This document shows positions 1 to 12,937 of a stretch of DNA of 64,000 nt, in pieces. The DNA lies in contig OX422208.1 of the NCBI GenBank assembly GCA_949130495.1, positions 638,952,523 through 639,016,522 of the forward strand, in the 5' to 3' direction. The notes under the pieces were generated by a model. That model did not search any database and was not told the DNA's origin. It worked only from the letters and a program-made list of their open reading frames with translations. The DNA comes from Sambucus nigra. Its lineage: Eukaryota; Streptophyta; Magnoliopsida; Dipsacales; Adoxaceae. Made by a program: the position numbers and the translations under genes. Position 1 is the stretch's first letter; each line of letters begins with the position of its first letter.

Positions 1-922
1 TACACTAATGACTTATTCTAGTGTGTGTGCCTAATAGAAGAGAAAGATAGTGATTCTTAAGATAACTCTAGTCTATGAGTATTTAATTATAAAATAAGGA
101 ATTTATAATTTACATATGGATCGAAAGAATGATATAACGTATTGTGTGACTGATACACGTGAATGTTACAAGTTATCATGTATCGAAGTATATTTGGGTT
201 GGACTAATTTTATGGGGTAATGATCAGGACGGGTTAGATATATACGTTAGGCGTGCACATTAGATGAGAGGTGAGCATCATAAGTCATAGCACGTAAATC
301 TAACATGTATATAATATTTGGAAATTTTACATTAAACACTTGCTAAAATTTTAAATTATTTTACTCGGGTTTGACCCGTTCTCTGCAAATCTCTATTTTT
401 TTTTTAACATTTTAGGTTCCCAGCCACAGGGACACCATGCCTAGTAGGTTTTATATTTTGTCATGCTGCAACTACATTGGATGTTGCAAGTCATTGACAT
501 TAGATGCCTCATTATTCATTTAGTTCTTCGTATGAGCATTTATTTTATCGAACATGTTGTCCATTTTTATTTCACTACCATTCAGAGAATTTGGATTCTT
601 TTATGATGTATTAGAATGTGGAGTTAGTTTGGTTTTGGATTATTGTGTATGTATTTTAGACTGAACTGTATGATTTAGTTTTATTTACGATTTTTTCATC
701 ATTCATTATGAGTTGTTACTTAAATGGTTGAAATGTGATTTAATTGATTATTTAGTCTATGTTAATTGTAAAGATAAAATTATGACATCAGCTTTTCAAA
801 TGCTAGGTGGTTAGTAATTAATTGAAAGTTTTTTACAGTGATGCTACGAATAGACCAAATGTATATTTTGTTTTAATTTAATAAAGGACTGATCACGTGG
901 TATTTAATTAAGCGGGGTGTCA
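1..922 (+). repeat. 5' LTR (3' part) of Ty3/gypsy element 1
   Basis: Positions 1-922 repeat as a diverged direct copy at about 7708-8633; for example, the block around 110-160 recurs near 7815-7865. The copy ends in GGGGTGTCA at 922, just before the primer-binding site. The matching 3' LTR is about 2.9 kb, so about 2 kb of this LTR lies outside the window. The visible differences between the copies suggest an old insertion. Confidence 0.85.
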
Positions 923-926
923 CTGA

Positions 927-938
927 TGGTATCAAAGC
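927..938 (+). other. tRNA-Met primer-binding site of gypsy element 1
   Basis: TGGTATCAAAGC lies 4 bases after the LTR end. It matches the 3' end complement of plant initiator tRNA-Met (TGGTATCAGAGC) with one G-to-A change. This fixes the plus-strand orientation of the element. Confidence 0.85.
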
Positions 939-1109
939 GTCAAGTTCTAGAGTTTTTAGCATCTGTGAGTCTTATTATGTTTCCAGCATAGCGTTCTTTG
1001 ATGTAGAGACATATTTTTAGGACTGTTGTATCCTTATTTGTGAATTTAAATCTTGAACTATTTTAGATATATTGAATTGAGGACTTATGAAAATTCTTTC
1101 TTATTTCAG

Positions 1110-2230
1110 ATGCCTCTGAGACGTGCACAACGAGTCCCTCGAGGGCCAAAGCCAGCTCCGACTTAGGGAACCATGAATGCCGCAGAAGTTGTCACCATAG
1201 TTGTATGGGTGGTGAATGAAGCATTGGGGTAGTATTGCAGACTCCACCCTAGGCATAGGTGGTGGCTCTATCATAGGCTCAGACGTTCCTTTCTGCAAGG
1301 GAGCGAGCTAGGGATGCCTTTTAGAAGGCACATCCTCCAGAGTTCTCGGGGAGTTCTGATGTGGTTATGGCAAGCCAATGGAAGAAAGATATCCAGTGGC
1401 ACCTCAGGATGTATGAGTGCACCAATGTTCAACGATAGATTTTAGCTACGTTCAAGCTAGTTGGGGAAGCACTATATTGGTGGGAGTCTATTACTACCGC
1501 TGAGGAGAGAGATACTATGCCGATATAGGGGTTTTGGAAGAAATTTGACCGTAAATATTTCTTATACGCCGTTCAGACTGAAATGAGGACAAAACTGCTG
1601 GATCTGACTCGGGAGGGTAGGACAGCTGTTGAGTACGAGGAAGAATTTACGAGGTTGATAAATCTCGTGCCAGGGGAGGTGCTTATTGAAAAAAAGAGCA
1701 TTATGATGTTTATTGATGGCTTGACTTGGAGAATCCGGTAGCACCTATTGGGTAACCTTTTTTTGAGGACATACACCGAGGTGTTAAATGTTTCCTTATT
1801 ACATTACCAAGACCACCACTTCCATCTTAATGGGAGAAAGCGAGAAGGAGAGTCCAGCCACAAGGGTAGGACCGGGGGTGGTAGTGCCAGCGGGGCCCCA
1901 TCAGCTCAGAGTCAGCCTAGACAGGATGAGCAAAGTTCCCATCAGGGGACCTTGCTAAGAGATTCAGATTGGTTGATTACATATAGGGACAAAAAGGTTT
2001 CCGTTAGGGACATCAAGGCCAACAGATTCATTTGGGACAACAGTGTGCACAACAGGGCCAATAGAGGGGTGGTAATGACCAATAGGGCCGAAGATGACAG
2101 GGTTAGCAAGGCAAAAATTTTAGTGGGAGGTGTTTCACCTTTGGTAGGACATGCCACAAGAGACAGGATTGCCCTGATAAGGGTAGGGCTCAGCAGCAGT
2201 AAGGTGCTCGCCAGGAGCCACAGAGACTAA
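1110..2230 (+). pseudogene. gag pseudogene of Ty3/gypsy element 1
   Basis: Gag would form the retrotransposon particle. The likely start is the ATG at 1110 (MPLRRAQRVPRG). The frame is interrupted by several stops, but a recognisable plant gypsy capsid block runs from about 1310 to 1740 and includes PPEFSGSSDVV, YWWES, FDRKYF and VEYEEEFTRL. A zinc knuckle at 2131-2175 keeps its first and last Cys and its His, but the second Cys is replaced by Phe. Pol follows directly. Stops and the damaged knuckle show it is dead. Assignment to the Tekay/Del group rests on recalled family motifs. Confidence 0.85.
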
Positions 2231-2379
2231 TTTTTCCATCTGCCCTTCCAGCGCCAGCACCAATGCCCGCCTTACCTGCCATTCCAATTGTTCTATTGGA
2301 CCCACCTCAGCAGGGGAAGCTACACTGTGGGAGTGCATACAATGTCCACTAGGTAGAAGTTCCTCAGGCCCCACTTGCA

Positions 2380-5300
2380 GTTGAGGGTATGCTCTCTATT
2401 GGCATATTTTATTTGATACTGGGGCTTTACACTCATTCAAAGACACTAGGTTTGCACAGACCACGGGGTTACTTAATATGGCAGATAGTACTATTACGTG
2501 TGTAGATTATCCATTGGGTAATGGGACGTTGATATTCTTTATCTGTCAGGATGTGAGTGTAGATATTGGGAAACATATTTTACCCGTAGACATGCTTGTG
2601 TTAGACATGACTGAGTATGACGCCATTATTAGCATGGATTAGCTAGTAGTTTATCAGGCCATTATTGATTGATACAGTTGGAGTATTATGTTTTCTATAC
2701 CGGACTAAGAGATGTTCTTGGTGGCGATGCCTCGTCCTGAAAGAGGGCCATCTACCCACTTATATTATATAGAGGCGGAGACCTCTAAGGGGGTGGTGAT
2801 TCCCCTAGATTCGATTTTGATGGTTTACGAGTTCATTGATGTGTTTTAGGAGATAATGGGAGTACCACACAATAGGGAAATTGAGTTTGTAATATATTTA
2901 GCGTTAGGAACTCAACCGATAGCTCATAAACCTTACTATATGGCTCATACGGAGATGAGGGAGCTAAGGGATCATTTTGAGCAGCTTTTGGGGTAGGGCT
3001 TCATTCGTCGGAGTACTTTGCCTTGGGGTGCCCCAGTTCTGTTTGTAAAGAAGATAGATGGGTCATTACAATCATGTGTTGATTATCCAGAGTTAAATAA
3101 AGTCACGATACAGAATAAGTATCCATTGCCTCGAATCAATGACTTGTTTGATTAGTTGAGAGGAGCAGCCTACTTATCGAAGATAGACTTGAGATTCGGG
3201 TACCATTAGTTGCGTATCAGGGAGAAGGATGTGTCTAAGACTGCCTTTCTGATGAGATATGGATCCTATGAGTTTCGAGTTATGCCATTTGGGCTGACCA
3301 ATGCTCCATTCGTGTTCATGAACTTGATGAACAAGGTGTTTAGAAAGTTCTTAGATCAGTTTGTTATTGTATTTATAGAAGACATCTTGATTTATTCCCA
3401 TACTGAGGAGAAGCATGTCGAGCATCTGAGACAGGTTTTACAGATATTGTGTGAGCCTCAATTGTATGCTAAATATTAGAAATGGGGATTCTGTTTATGA
3501 GAAGTGCAATTTTTGGGGCACATTTATCTGACAGGGGGATATCGGTGGACCCAAGTAAGGTGTCAGTGGTGAGGGAGTGAGGACAACCCACGACACTGAT
3601 GGAGGTACGTAGTTTCTTGGGTTTGGCAGGATATTATAGGCGATTTATTTGAGGGTTTTCAAAGATTGTGGGTCTATTGACTAACTTGACTCGTAAGGGG
3701 GTACCATTCATATGGGATGACACTTGTCAGTTATATTTTGATGAGCTGAAGGATAAGTTGACTTCTACACATGTTTTAGCACTACCAGAATCGGGGGTGG
3801 AATACCTAGTCTATATTGATGCGTCCTTACAAGGACTTGGGGGCGTACTATAATAGGAGGATCAGGCTATAGCTTATGCTTCCCGCAAGCTTAAGCTTCA
3901 TGAGAAGAATTACCCGACCAGTGACTTAGAGCTAGCAATAGTCTTGTTGTCCCTTTGCATTTGGAGACATTACCTGTTGGGAGAGAAATTTTCCTGTTCA
4001 CAGATCACAAGTCACTACAGTATTTTTTCACTCAGAGAGAGTTGAATATGCGTTAGTACACGTGGCTTGAATTTGTTAAGGACTATCAGTTTGAAATCCA
4101 GTATCACTCATGGAAGGTTAATGTAGTGGCTGACGTGTTGAGCCGCGGGCCAGTGGGTGAGGTGATCGAGGTGTGAAGGCAAAATGTAAGGATATAGGTC
4201 ATTAGGATGTCGTTGCCAGATCATTTGTGTCAGTTATGACCGTTACACCACAGATTGTTACGAGGGTGGTACAAGCACATGCAACGGATCCATTTTGTCA
4301 GGAGAGGTTTCGAAAACTTTTGGCCAGAGGAGCAGAGCCTGACTCGGTGAGTTTCTAGGGAGGCTTACGCTTCAACAGGAGACTGGTTATCCTGGAGGAG
4401 GAGGACTTGTGGCATGCAGTGATGATAGAGTCACATGGATCACGGTTCGTGGTACATCCCTATGGGGATAAGATGTACCAGGATATGCGGTGAGATTATT
4501 GGTGGAGAGGGATGAAAAGATACATTGTTGAGTTTGTCTCAAAGTGTACCACCTGTCAGCTAGTAAATGTGGACCACTAGAGACCAGTCGGAGTTCTTCA
4601 GCTGCTAGAGATTCCTATGTGGAACTGTGAGAGGATTTCCATGGATTTTATTACCGGGTTACCTACTTCACAAAGGGGTCGAGATTCTATTTGGGTGATA
4701 GTGGATCGATTGACCAAGGTAGCCCACTTTCTGCCAGTCTGGACAAATTATACCACGACACAGTATGCTCAAATTCTCATCACTGAGGAAGTGAGACTAC
4801 ATGGGGTTCCCCTTAATATTGTGTTCGATAGGGATAAGATTTTTGTGTCTTGATTTTCGGAGAGCTTTCAGGAGGCCATGGGTATGAAATTATATTTGAG
4901 TGAGGTCTATCACCCACAAATGGAGGAGGACATGCTACGTATGTGTATTCTTGATTTTAGGGGAGGATGGGGGCAGTACCTTCCACTGGTGGAGTTTCCA
5001 TACAATAACTCCTATCAGTTTACTATTAGCATGGCTCCATTTGAGGCGTTATATGGTAAACCTTGTCGTTCTCCCGCTTGTTTGTTAGAGGTGGGGGAAA
5101 ATAAGCTTCTCGAGCTAGAGGTAATTTAGGATACTTTTTCCAGGATTGAGATGATTCAGAGTCGGATACGGGTAGCTCAGTACAAACAGAAGAGCTATGT
5201 TGATGCCAAACGGTCCTTTCTAGAGTTTAATATGGGAAATCAGGTATTGTTGCGTGTATCTCCTATGAAGGGGATTATAAAGTTTGGTAAGAAAGGGAAA

Positions 5301-5680
5301 TTAGCGTCGAGGTACGTCGAGCCATTTCCTATCATCGAGGATTGGACCATTAGCATATAGACTCGAGTTGCCGGATCATTTGCACTGCATTCGCGATGTG
5401 TTCCACAATCCTGCGTTGAGACGATATCTTTGGGATGAGTTGGCCTATACTCACATTACGTTGAACGAGATTGATTTTCAACCCAATATTACATACGAGG
5501 AGGGACATACGTCCATCTTAGGCCATAGTGAGAGGAGATTGAGGTCGAAGATAGTTCCGTTAGTACGTGTTTAGTAGGGGCATCACAATGGTGATGAGTC
5601 TACCAGGGAGCGCAAGGATAAGATGCACGATAAATATCTAGAGTTATTCGTACTAGTTATACCTTTATTTTTCGAGTAAT
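2380..5680 (+). pseudogene. pol pseudogene (protease, RT, RNase H, integrase) of gypsy element 1
   Basis: The domain order is protease, RT, RNase H, integrase, which is Ty3/gypsy order. The protease FDTGA motif is at 2412-2426. RT runs about 2830-3560; its usual Y-x-D-D catalytic box reads FIED at 3372-3383, so an active-site Asp is lost. RNase H covers about 3640-4150. Integrase has a zinc-binding region near 4430-4570 and a core with MDFITGLP near 4640, VFDRDKIF near 4830 and YHPQ near 4910. The tail (LRSKIVPLVRV, about 5540-5574, then a HHNGDE block) is typical of plant Tekay-like elements. Many stops and frameshifts are present, and the longest open pieces are under 90 codons. Confidence 0.9.
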
Positions 5681-5692
5681 TGGGGGAACGTA

Positions 5693-8633
5693 TGTAATAC
5701 CCCGTAATTTTAATGATTTCAAATGTGGGATTAATTTAATTACTTGGGAAAATTAATTATTAATTGGAGTTTAATACGGGTTAAAATAAATATTAATTAG
5801 CGAGATAAGGGTTAATATTTATTTATATTTAATGTTACTTAGTGAATAAGTAATAATAATGATAAGAAAACTTTATGGTTGTCTTGAGTGAGAAATACGA
5901 CAGTTATGATAAATTTAGTCAGGAAGCCCGTGTTAGTCGTGTCGGGACTTAAATTGAGAAATAAAATGTAATTTCATTTTTGGTATTTCATATAGTCATT
6001 TTGAGTGTGCTAGTGTGTCCAGAAGGGTCAAAATAGTTAGAAAACTCAACTCGGAGATTTAGTTTGGGTCCCGAGGTACTTTTAGGCTAAACTAGCACCC
6101 GGAGGGATATTTTGGTCTTTTGAAATTTTAGGGAAGAGGGACAAACGAAATTTGAGAATTTATATCAATTATCACGTAAGGTACTTTATAGTTTATAGTT
6201 AGCAAAACAAAGAGAAAACATAGGAGGGAAAAGGAGAGAGTTCCTGGGAGTTTTAAGGCCAGAAGTCATCCTCTTGCACCATTATCACCACCATTGCGTA
6301 GATCGGGGAGAGAGGACCATAACCACAACCTCCTTCCTCAATGGATCAGACCTACCAAAAGATTTAAGTGTTAATCTTGCTAAATTATGTGCATATGATA
6401 TCCGTGTTAGAGTGGATTTGAAGAAATAATCATTGATCTATGAATTTGATTTTGAAATTGGAGAATTAAAATAAGTCTGGGTTAGGAATTGCATGTAGAT
6501 GGAATTCAAAAATAATTAGATGACAAAATCAGACCTTAATGGATGGGAAAAATCTGGACTTGTAGGTTTATGAACATGGAAGAACATAAAACTAGGGCTC
6601 TTGATGATAATGATGAATTAATCAATTCCTGGGTAGTATTCTTGATGTTTTGATAACATTTTTACGTTCTAATTCACCCCTATATGTCTACATGATGTTT
6701 GGAAACCTTGTTTTCTAATTTGGTATAGATCCATGAGAAATTGGTTAAGAAAATGGGTGAAATTCGTAACTGCAAAAGAAAGGAGACGATCTCAGGTCCA
6801 CCAGACCGGTTCAAAATGCTGTTACTTATAGTTCGAAGGACTGGTTCTCTATACCCACCGAACCGATTCAGAATATGTTTTTTCTTTAAACTTTCTTAGA
6901 GATTTTTGCTGATAATTTGTTCCCAATTAGAGATAATCGAGTTTTGGAACCTTGGGGTAGATTTAGATGTAACTTAACCTCACGATAATTTAAGTGGGTT
7001 ACGTAGTTAGTGAGCTAACTATGGTTATTATTTAATGTCAAATAATATTACGGATATTTAAATGAACTCTAAGGTTACAAGTGAATCTAAGACCGAACCA
7101 GCGGTTGAGGGACAATTTATGTATTGAAATAGTTTGAGGATTAGTAAGAATATTTCAAGTAGGGAGGGATATTTGGGTTGTACGGTGAGAAGTACAATTG
7201 AAATTAATTAATACGTATAATATTTTGGGGATATAGATATGCTACATATGTGACATGTACGATAGGTTGCATGCAATCCTATACTAGTGATATAAATAGG
7301 TAAATGGCGTGAAAACCTATTGAATGGTTTCTTATTTTTATAACATACCTAGGCTACTTGCTATCAGGGGGAGGTTTCGCGATGTGAACGGTCTTATCCC
7401 GATGATCCCATTGGGGGGATTTTAGACTTGTACTGAGAACATAGAACCTTTGATATATGCTATCTGAGAGTATGATAGTTTTGATGGTTTAATTGGAGCA
7501 TAGGTATGTGCGTGACCCATTTGGCTGGGAACTATGTTTGCCTCCAATATATGTGAATTATTTTTAAAGTTCAAGTGGATACTTAAACAGTAGTCATTTA
7601 TTTGGTACATATGGTACTGGGACATGATAGCAGAGTATGCATACACCAAGACGTCTCAGCCTAAGAGTGCAATATTGTTATATTTATATATGTGATTATA
7701 AGTATATAAACTGATGACTTATTCTACTATGTGTGCCTAGTAGAAGAGAAAGATGATGATATTTATGATAATTCTAGTATATCAGTATTTAATTATAAAA
7801 TGAGGAATTTATAATTTACATATGGATAGAAAGAATGTTATAACGTATTGTATGGGTGATACGGGTGAATGTTACAATTTATCGTGTATCTTAATATATT
7901 TAGGTTGTACTAATTTGATGGGGTAATATAATCAGGAAGGGTTAGATATATTATACGTTACGTGTGCACATTAGATGAGAGGTGATAATCTCAAGTGAGA
8001 GCATGTAAATCTAACATGTATATAATATTTGAAAATTTTGCATTTAAACACTTGCTAAAATTTTAAATTGTTTTACTCGGGATATGGCCCGTTTTCTCTA
8101 AATCTCTATTTTTTTGTAAAATATTTTAGGTGCCCAGCCACAGGGACACCAGGCTTAGCAGGTTCTATCTTTTAGCATGTTATAGTTGTTGTGGATGTTG
8201 TAGGTCCTTGACATTAGATGCCTTAGTATTCATTTAATTCTTCGTATGAGCATTTATTTCAGTCGGACATCTTGTCCATTTTTATTTTACTGTCCTTCAG
8301 AGATTTTAGATTCTTTTATGATGTATTAGACTATGGAGTTAGTTTGACTTTGGATTACTATCTAGATATTTTAAATTGAACTGTATGATTCAGTTTTATT
8401 TACTATTCTGTCATTATTTATTATGAGTTGTTACTTAAATGGTGGAAATGTGATTTAATTGATTATTTAGTCTATGTCAGTTATATTAAAGTTTAACATC
8501 AACTTTTCAAATACTAGGTGGTTAGTAATTGATTGAAAATTTTCGACAATGATTCTAAGAATGGACGAACTGTATATTCTATTTTAATTTAGTAAAGGAC
8601 TGATCATCCGGTATTTAATTAAGTGGGGTGCCA
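5693..8633 (+). repeat. 3' LTR of Ty3/gypsy element 1
   Basis: The LTR begins TGTAATACCCC after a purine-rich tract (TTGGGGGAACG, about 5680-5690) and ends GGGGTGCCA at 8633, giving about 2.94 kb. Its last 930 bases match window positions 1-922. No convincing gene lies inside it; small open frames such as the one at 7422-7649 look like chance. Confidence 0.85.
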
Positions 8634-10579
8634 TAGTCATAAGTTAGGAAAATCAGTGGGATTTCTCCTCGATGACATTACACATGTACAGGAACATTGG
8701 TATGTAATTGTCTACATAGATGCAATTGCTCCACTTCAAGGGTATGTACCCTAATTAAAAAAATTATCCCATCTTGAACAATGTAAAACATAGTGTAATG
8801 GTTTATTTTAATGCATAACTCATCGTCCATCAATTAAGAGTAAATTCTCATCTTAGACCACATGACGTGGATCGCATTCATAATGAAACTTTTCATTTAT
8901 GGTTTAAAGATCATGTAAGTAATAAGCACGCTAAAACTAAATTACACTTTTAATTATACTATTACATAAGCATGATGTTTAATGTAGTTTTTATAAATCT
9001 CAAATAGGTGAGAAAGTTACTCGAGACAAGGAACATTGAACTATCTTAAGAAATTCAGATGTTAGCAATGGTCCCCTTAACAAAGCAAAAAGATTCACGG
9101 GGTATATTAGTAATGGTGTTCGGTATCACACTAAGGATGGCGAGGGGAAAAGAACGAAAAAAAATAGTGGAGCCGTGCTAAATGCACTTACTAAAGTTAT
9201 GCAAATGCCAGAGATAGGAATCCCGTATCAGAAGATGATAATTTTTATGGAGTTTTGACGGATATCATTGAATTGTATGATTCTAAAAACAACAAGTTTG
9301 TGTTGTTTAAGTGTGACTTAGTTGAGAACAATAGAGGTCTGATTGAGCAAGATTATTTTGGATTCACGCTTGTCAATTTCAAGAAGTTGTTGAATCCAAG
9401 GCTACAAATACATGATGAACCTTTCATACTAGCATCTCAAATGAAACAAGTATTTAACGTACGAGATCCAATGGAGGTCGACTGGAATATATAATTAAGA
9501 CAAAGCCTAGAGACTTTTTCGATGTATTTGGATAGCAATATACAACCCAAGGAACTATGATAGATCAAATGGAGGTATGGATGGAGAAACATTTGGACAC
9601 TACACCATTCACACATGATGACAATGTTAGTTGGTTTAGGTAAGGCGTTACTAGAATAACAGTTGACAGGGAAACACAAGTGGAGACAAATGAAGATGAT
9701 TACAAAATTTTGTTATCTAGGAATTTGAACTTGTAATAATAACATGATTTTGAATCATTTTTCTACTCATTCATAATAATTTAACTTTCCTAATAGGTTG
9801 CATATGGAGACGTCTTGGTTTTGTTGATTTATTTTATTCCGTCAATATTCTTATTAATTTTATATTTTAGTAGTTTATTGTGGTTTTGGTTCAAGTTGTT
9901 ATTGTTATATGTTCTCTACTTGATCGTAATGTGGCCAAAGATAGATCCATTGTTTCTTGTAGTGTTATTCATGTCTATTGTGAATAAAACATCTTATTTG
10001 TACCTAACTTGCTCTTCTCCATGACATTTTTCCACTATGAAGTCATATATGCAAAGTACAGTCCTATGATAATTTCTCAAAACATCTTTCTATGATAGTT
10101 GTGGCATTCTAATGCTAAAATAATTCAATAACTTATGTGTTAGATACACAAATGTAATATTTTTGTAGGTGAAATGAAGGTGCCAATTATTTAGGGGCAT
10201 GACGCGTGCATATTCTTGGAAACACTTGAAATATTTGCCACCCCTAAAAGAGTAACACTACACCGACCCGATTTGGGGACACGAGATATCTTTCTTACAC
10301 TCAATTAAAGATGTGTTAAGACTCATGTGGTCCCTAGAAAAAATCTTCCAATGATTAAAAGACATGTTTTTGTGTCCCTAATGAGTGCAAGTGTATCGTT
10401 ATTTCCCCAAAAATTTTAATTGCACAAAATGTGAGAACATTACCTACAAAATTTTATACCATTCAAACCACAAAATGATGGTGTGATTGATTATGTTTTC
10501 ACTCCAATAATTAATAAGAAGAAGGTTTGATTTAGTATTAAAAAGTCTGCTAATAGGCATTTAAGGATTTCTAGTAGTG
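8634..10579 (+). mobile_element. 3' part of a decayed CACTA element
   Basis: The segment carries the C-terminal part of a TNP2-type transposase gene. It ends at 10579 with the inverted tip TTTCTAGTAGTG, whose complement (CACTACTAGAAA) fits a CACTA terminus. The left side abuts the gypsy 3' LTR at 8633, so gypsy element 1 probably inserted into this CACTA and the rest lies beyond the window. The 740 bases after the transposase remnant (about 9740-10500) show nothing recognisable; a hydrophobic open frame at 9815-10024 is probably chance. Confidence 0.65.
8860..9736 (+). pseudogene. CACTA TNP2-like transposase, C-terminal remnant (DUF4216)
   Basis: Broken frames read in order as the end of a plant CACTA transposase. 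Around 8870-8930 is a FHLWFKDHV-like block. Around 9060-9150 is the segment preceding DUF4216 (TGYISNGVRYHTKDGE-like with frame changes). Positions 9255-9494 are a DUF4216 block with LFKCDLV, DYFGFTLVNF and EPFILASQMKQVF. Positions 9495-9736 give the KTKPRDFFDV-like tail and then paired stops. At least two frame changes and several stops are present. The domain name is recalled family knowledge; no search was run. Confidence 0.75.
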
Positions 10580-10645
10580 TGACAGCTCATAGAAAAACAA
10601 GGGTGGTAATTAAATATTTCAAAAACTATTCTTTATTGGTGATAA

Positions 10646-11310
10646 ATGATTAAATTCATTATGTGGAATGTGAGGGGCATTAGAAATGCTTCTACTCCGA
10701 GAACGCTCAAACGTCTTTGTAAATTTTTTTCTATTTCCTTCCTTCGTATTTTTGAACTTATGATTCCTTCCACTGACTGTGAGAGATAGAAGAAAACTGA
10801 CTTTTAAGGGTTACAGATTTAATTTGTCCTGTAAAATTTGGATTTTTGGCGTCATGGTTTGAGTATCTCTAAGGAATTAGACTCCTCCCAAATGTTATTT
10901 GTGGAGATATCTCATCCTTTTTTAGCTATCATCACTAAAATATCTTTTGTTTATGCTAAATATGATAGAGTGGAAGGATTAGGCATGTGGGATTGTTTGA
11001 AAATTTTGGCTAATGATTGGATATTTCCTTGGCTCGTGGGCGATGATTCTAATTGTATGGTAAATGACACTGAAATATTTGGGGGTGCTAGTATTCACAA
11101 CAGTGATGCTCTTGTTTTCATTTCCATCGTATATCTATGCCAACTAGTGGATTTAGCATATCAGGGATCAAGATCTACGTGGAGTAATGTTCATGTTTAT
11201 TATCATCTAGATAGGTTGTTTGAGAATACTATTTTTATGCAAAATTTTAGCTTTTTAAGTGTTAAGCATGTTTCTAGAATTAACTCCCATTATTATCCTC
11301 ATTGAATATA
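10646..11310 (+). pseudogene. L1-type LINE endonuclease fragment
   Basis: The fragment starts at the ATG at 10646 (MIKFIMWNVRGI), which is the usual N-terminus of plant L1 ORF2 endonucleases. After a frame change, an open stretch at 10838-11305 carries WLVGDDSN (normally GDFN), LVDLAYQGSRSTWSN and HLDRLFEN in the family order. The conserved Asp-Phe-Asn box reads DSN. No reverse transcriptase follows, so the copy is truncated after the endonuclease. It begins about 65 bases after the CACTA tip at 10579. Confidence 0.8.
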
Positions 11311-11809
11311 GTTTGAATTCAATGGTGTTTCCTTTATACCACGTTAATTTTCTTTTCTCCCTCTTAAATTTTTGTACTCATTCAACAAATTCCACCAACA
11401 CATAGATAATTTTTTAAACCCTTAAATTTTATAAAATCCAGAATCAATTTAGAGAAGAATAGTTTCAAAGTTGAATATCATTCAATAATAATATCCCCCA
11501 CCTACATATAGGTACCCATAGGCATTTTGTAGATATGTTTGATAAAAGGTCCAAGTTATGTTATCCTCTGAATATTTCTTGGATTGTTTTGAGAGTATTG
11601 TGGGACTGTTTATTCTCTGTAATGTTGCATAAACCACCAGGAGCAAAAAATACACACCCAATATCCAAAAAAAGTGCCAATATTATAATATTCCTATATA
11701 TATACAAGTGCTTTGCCTATTTTTTGACTATTTAGTTTCTGTAGTTTTTATCATTTTTCCCATTGACATGTAACATGTTTCTTACTTGCTTTTTTATGTT
11801 TAAAAAATA
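11311..11809. other. AT-rich gap, nothing recognised
   Basis: This stretch lies between the LINE fragment and the MULE. A short open frame (11535-11735) has no recognisable content. I see no RNA gene or clear repeat. Confidence 0.5.
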
Positions 11810-12036
11810 GCGTCATTTAAGGTTTGGCCCCAATTTAATTCATGATACTGAGTCTAACCCCGCAAATTAACTTTCTTAAGGTTTGGCCCCTACTTCTAAC
11901 AGTCCGTCCAAACTACCGTTAAACCACATGATTTTTTTACTTTTATCCCCAGATTTCCCCTAATTACTGTTGGGCGTTACTAGCCATTATCCAACCCTTC
12001 TATTTAAGCCCCACACTGCTATTCTTTTCTCACCAA

Positions 12037-12037
12037 A

Positions 12038-12069
<32 letters not shown>

Positions 12070-12070
12070 G
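12037..12070 (+). repeat. Poly-G tract inside the MULE
   Basis: A run of roughly 34 consecutive G residues follows the left TIR region. Its length may be unreliable in the assembly. Confidence 0.9.
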
Positions 12071-12168
12071 CTCAACTTCATCCTCCAATGTAATTGCCTT
12101 AATATTTTTTTCTAATTTATTAATTTCAATTATTAATTTGTAATTTATTTTGATTTTTGCATTTAGTA

Positions 12169-12480
12169 TGCCAACTTTGTGATGAAAGTGGTCATGCAGC
12201 CAAATCTTGTCCGTTATTGCCGAAATGTCAAACGCAATAAGATGTGAAGAAAGACATATGTTTTCAACGTGGAGAAGAAGGTCAATTGGGTGAAACATTG
12301 TCCGTGGAAGAATATGAAGTGTCCAAATTTTTGCAAGACACTAAGAAATTTATGGAAGTCTAGGGAAAATGGAGTTACGGAAAAAAAAAATTATCATATG
12401 TTTTAATCGTGGTAGTTTTGAGTGGCTTAACACCACTAAAGAGAAATGTCCACATATGAATTTGAAAGTGAAGTTGGAAG
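12169..12480 (+). pseudogene. Multi-zinc-knuckle (CCHC) gene fragment
   Basis: Positions 12169-12210 encode a perfect C-x2-C-x4-H-x4-C knuckle (CQLCDESGHAAKSC), directly preceded by TTTGCATTTAG, which looks like an intron acceptor. Two more degenerate knuckle-like units follow near 12260-12310 and 12395-12460. In both, the second Cys codon reads CGT. Frameshifts and stops break the frame. It could be a captured host CCHC nucleic-acid-binding protein or an old transposon ORF. It lies opposite in strand to the MURA-like remnant. The host origin is inference. Confidence 0.5.
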
Positions 12481-12937
12481 TGACTTTAGATGATTTATGT
12501 AATGGTTTTAAAACTAGTGTGAATTTTAATGTTTCATTTCATAATTTCTGTAAGGTCACAATGGTTCTAATGATATTTAGATGTTTCATTTTGATTTATA
12601 TATTTAATTGTATATCCAACACATTGTAAACAACAAAAAAGTCAACATCCAATAACATTCATTAACAACTTTGCATCCAAAAGTACATCCAGTTAACATC
12701 CACATTACATAATAATCCAAAATAACTTAAATACATATAGTTAGCATCCAAAAGTAGATAACAACATCCAAAATAAGTTAAAAGACAAAACAAATTGATA
12801 ACATCTTAGTTGTCATGTGGTGGCATTATTTTGTTCTTCTTTGGGCCTCCTCTAAAACCAAGTTCAGTCTTATTAAGCTTTGGAATTTGAGGGATGACCA
12901 GTTGAGGCTTTGTAACCTGAGATCCTTGAGTTGTAAC

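Noticed and set aside
9815..10024. Hydrophobic 69-aa frame resembling a membrane protein
   Set aside because: T-rich DNA gives Leu/Phe-rich translations by chance; it lies within a decayed CACTA tail.
10838..11305. A host gene with a 155-aa product
   Set aside because: Motif order matches L1 endonuclease (GDFN-like box, LVDL, TWSN, LDR), so it is a LINE fragment.
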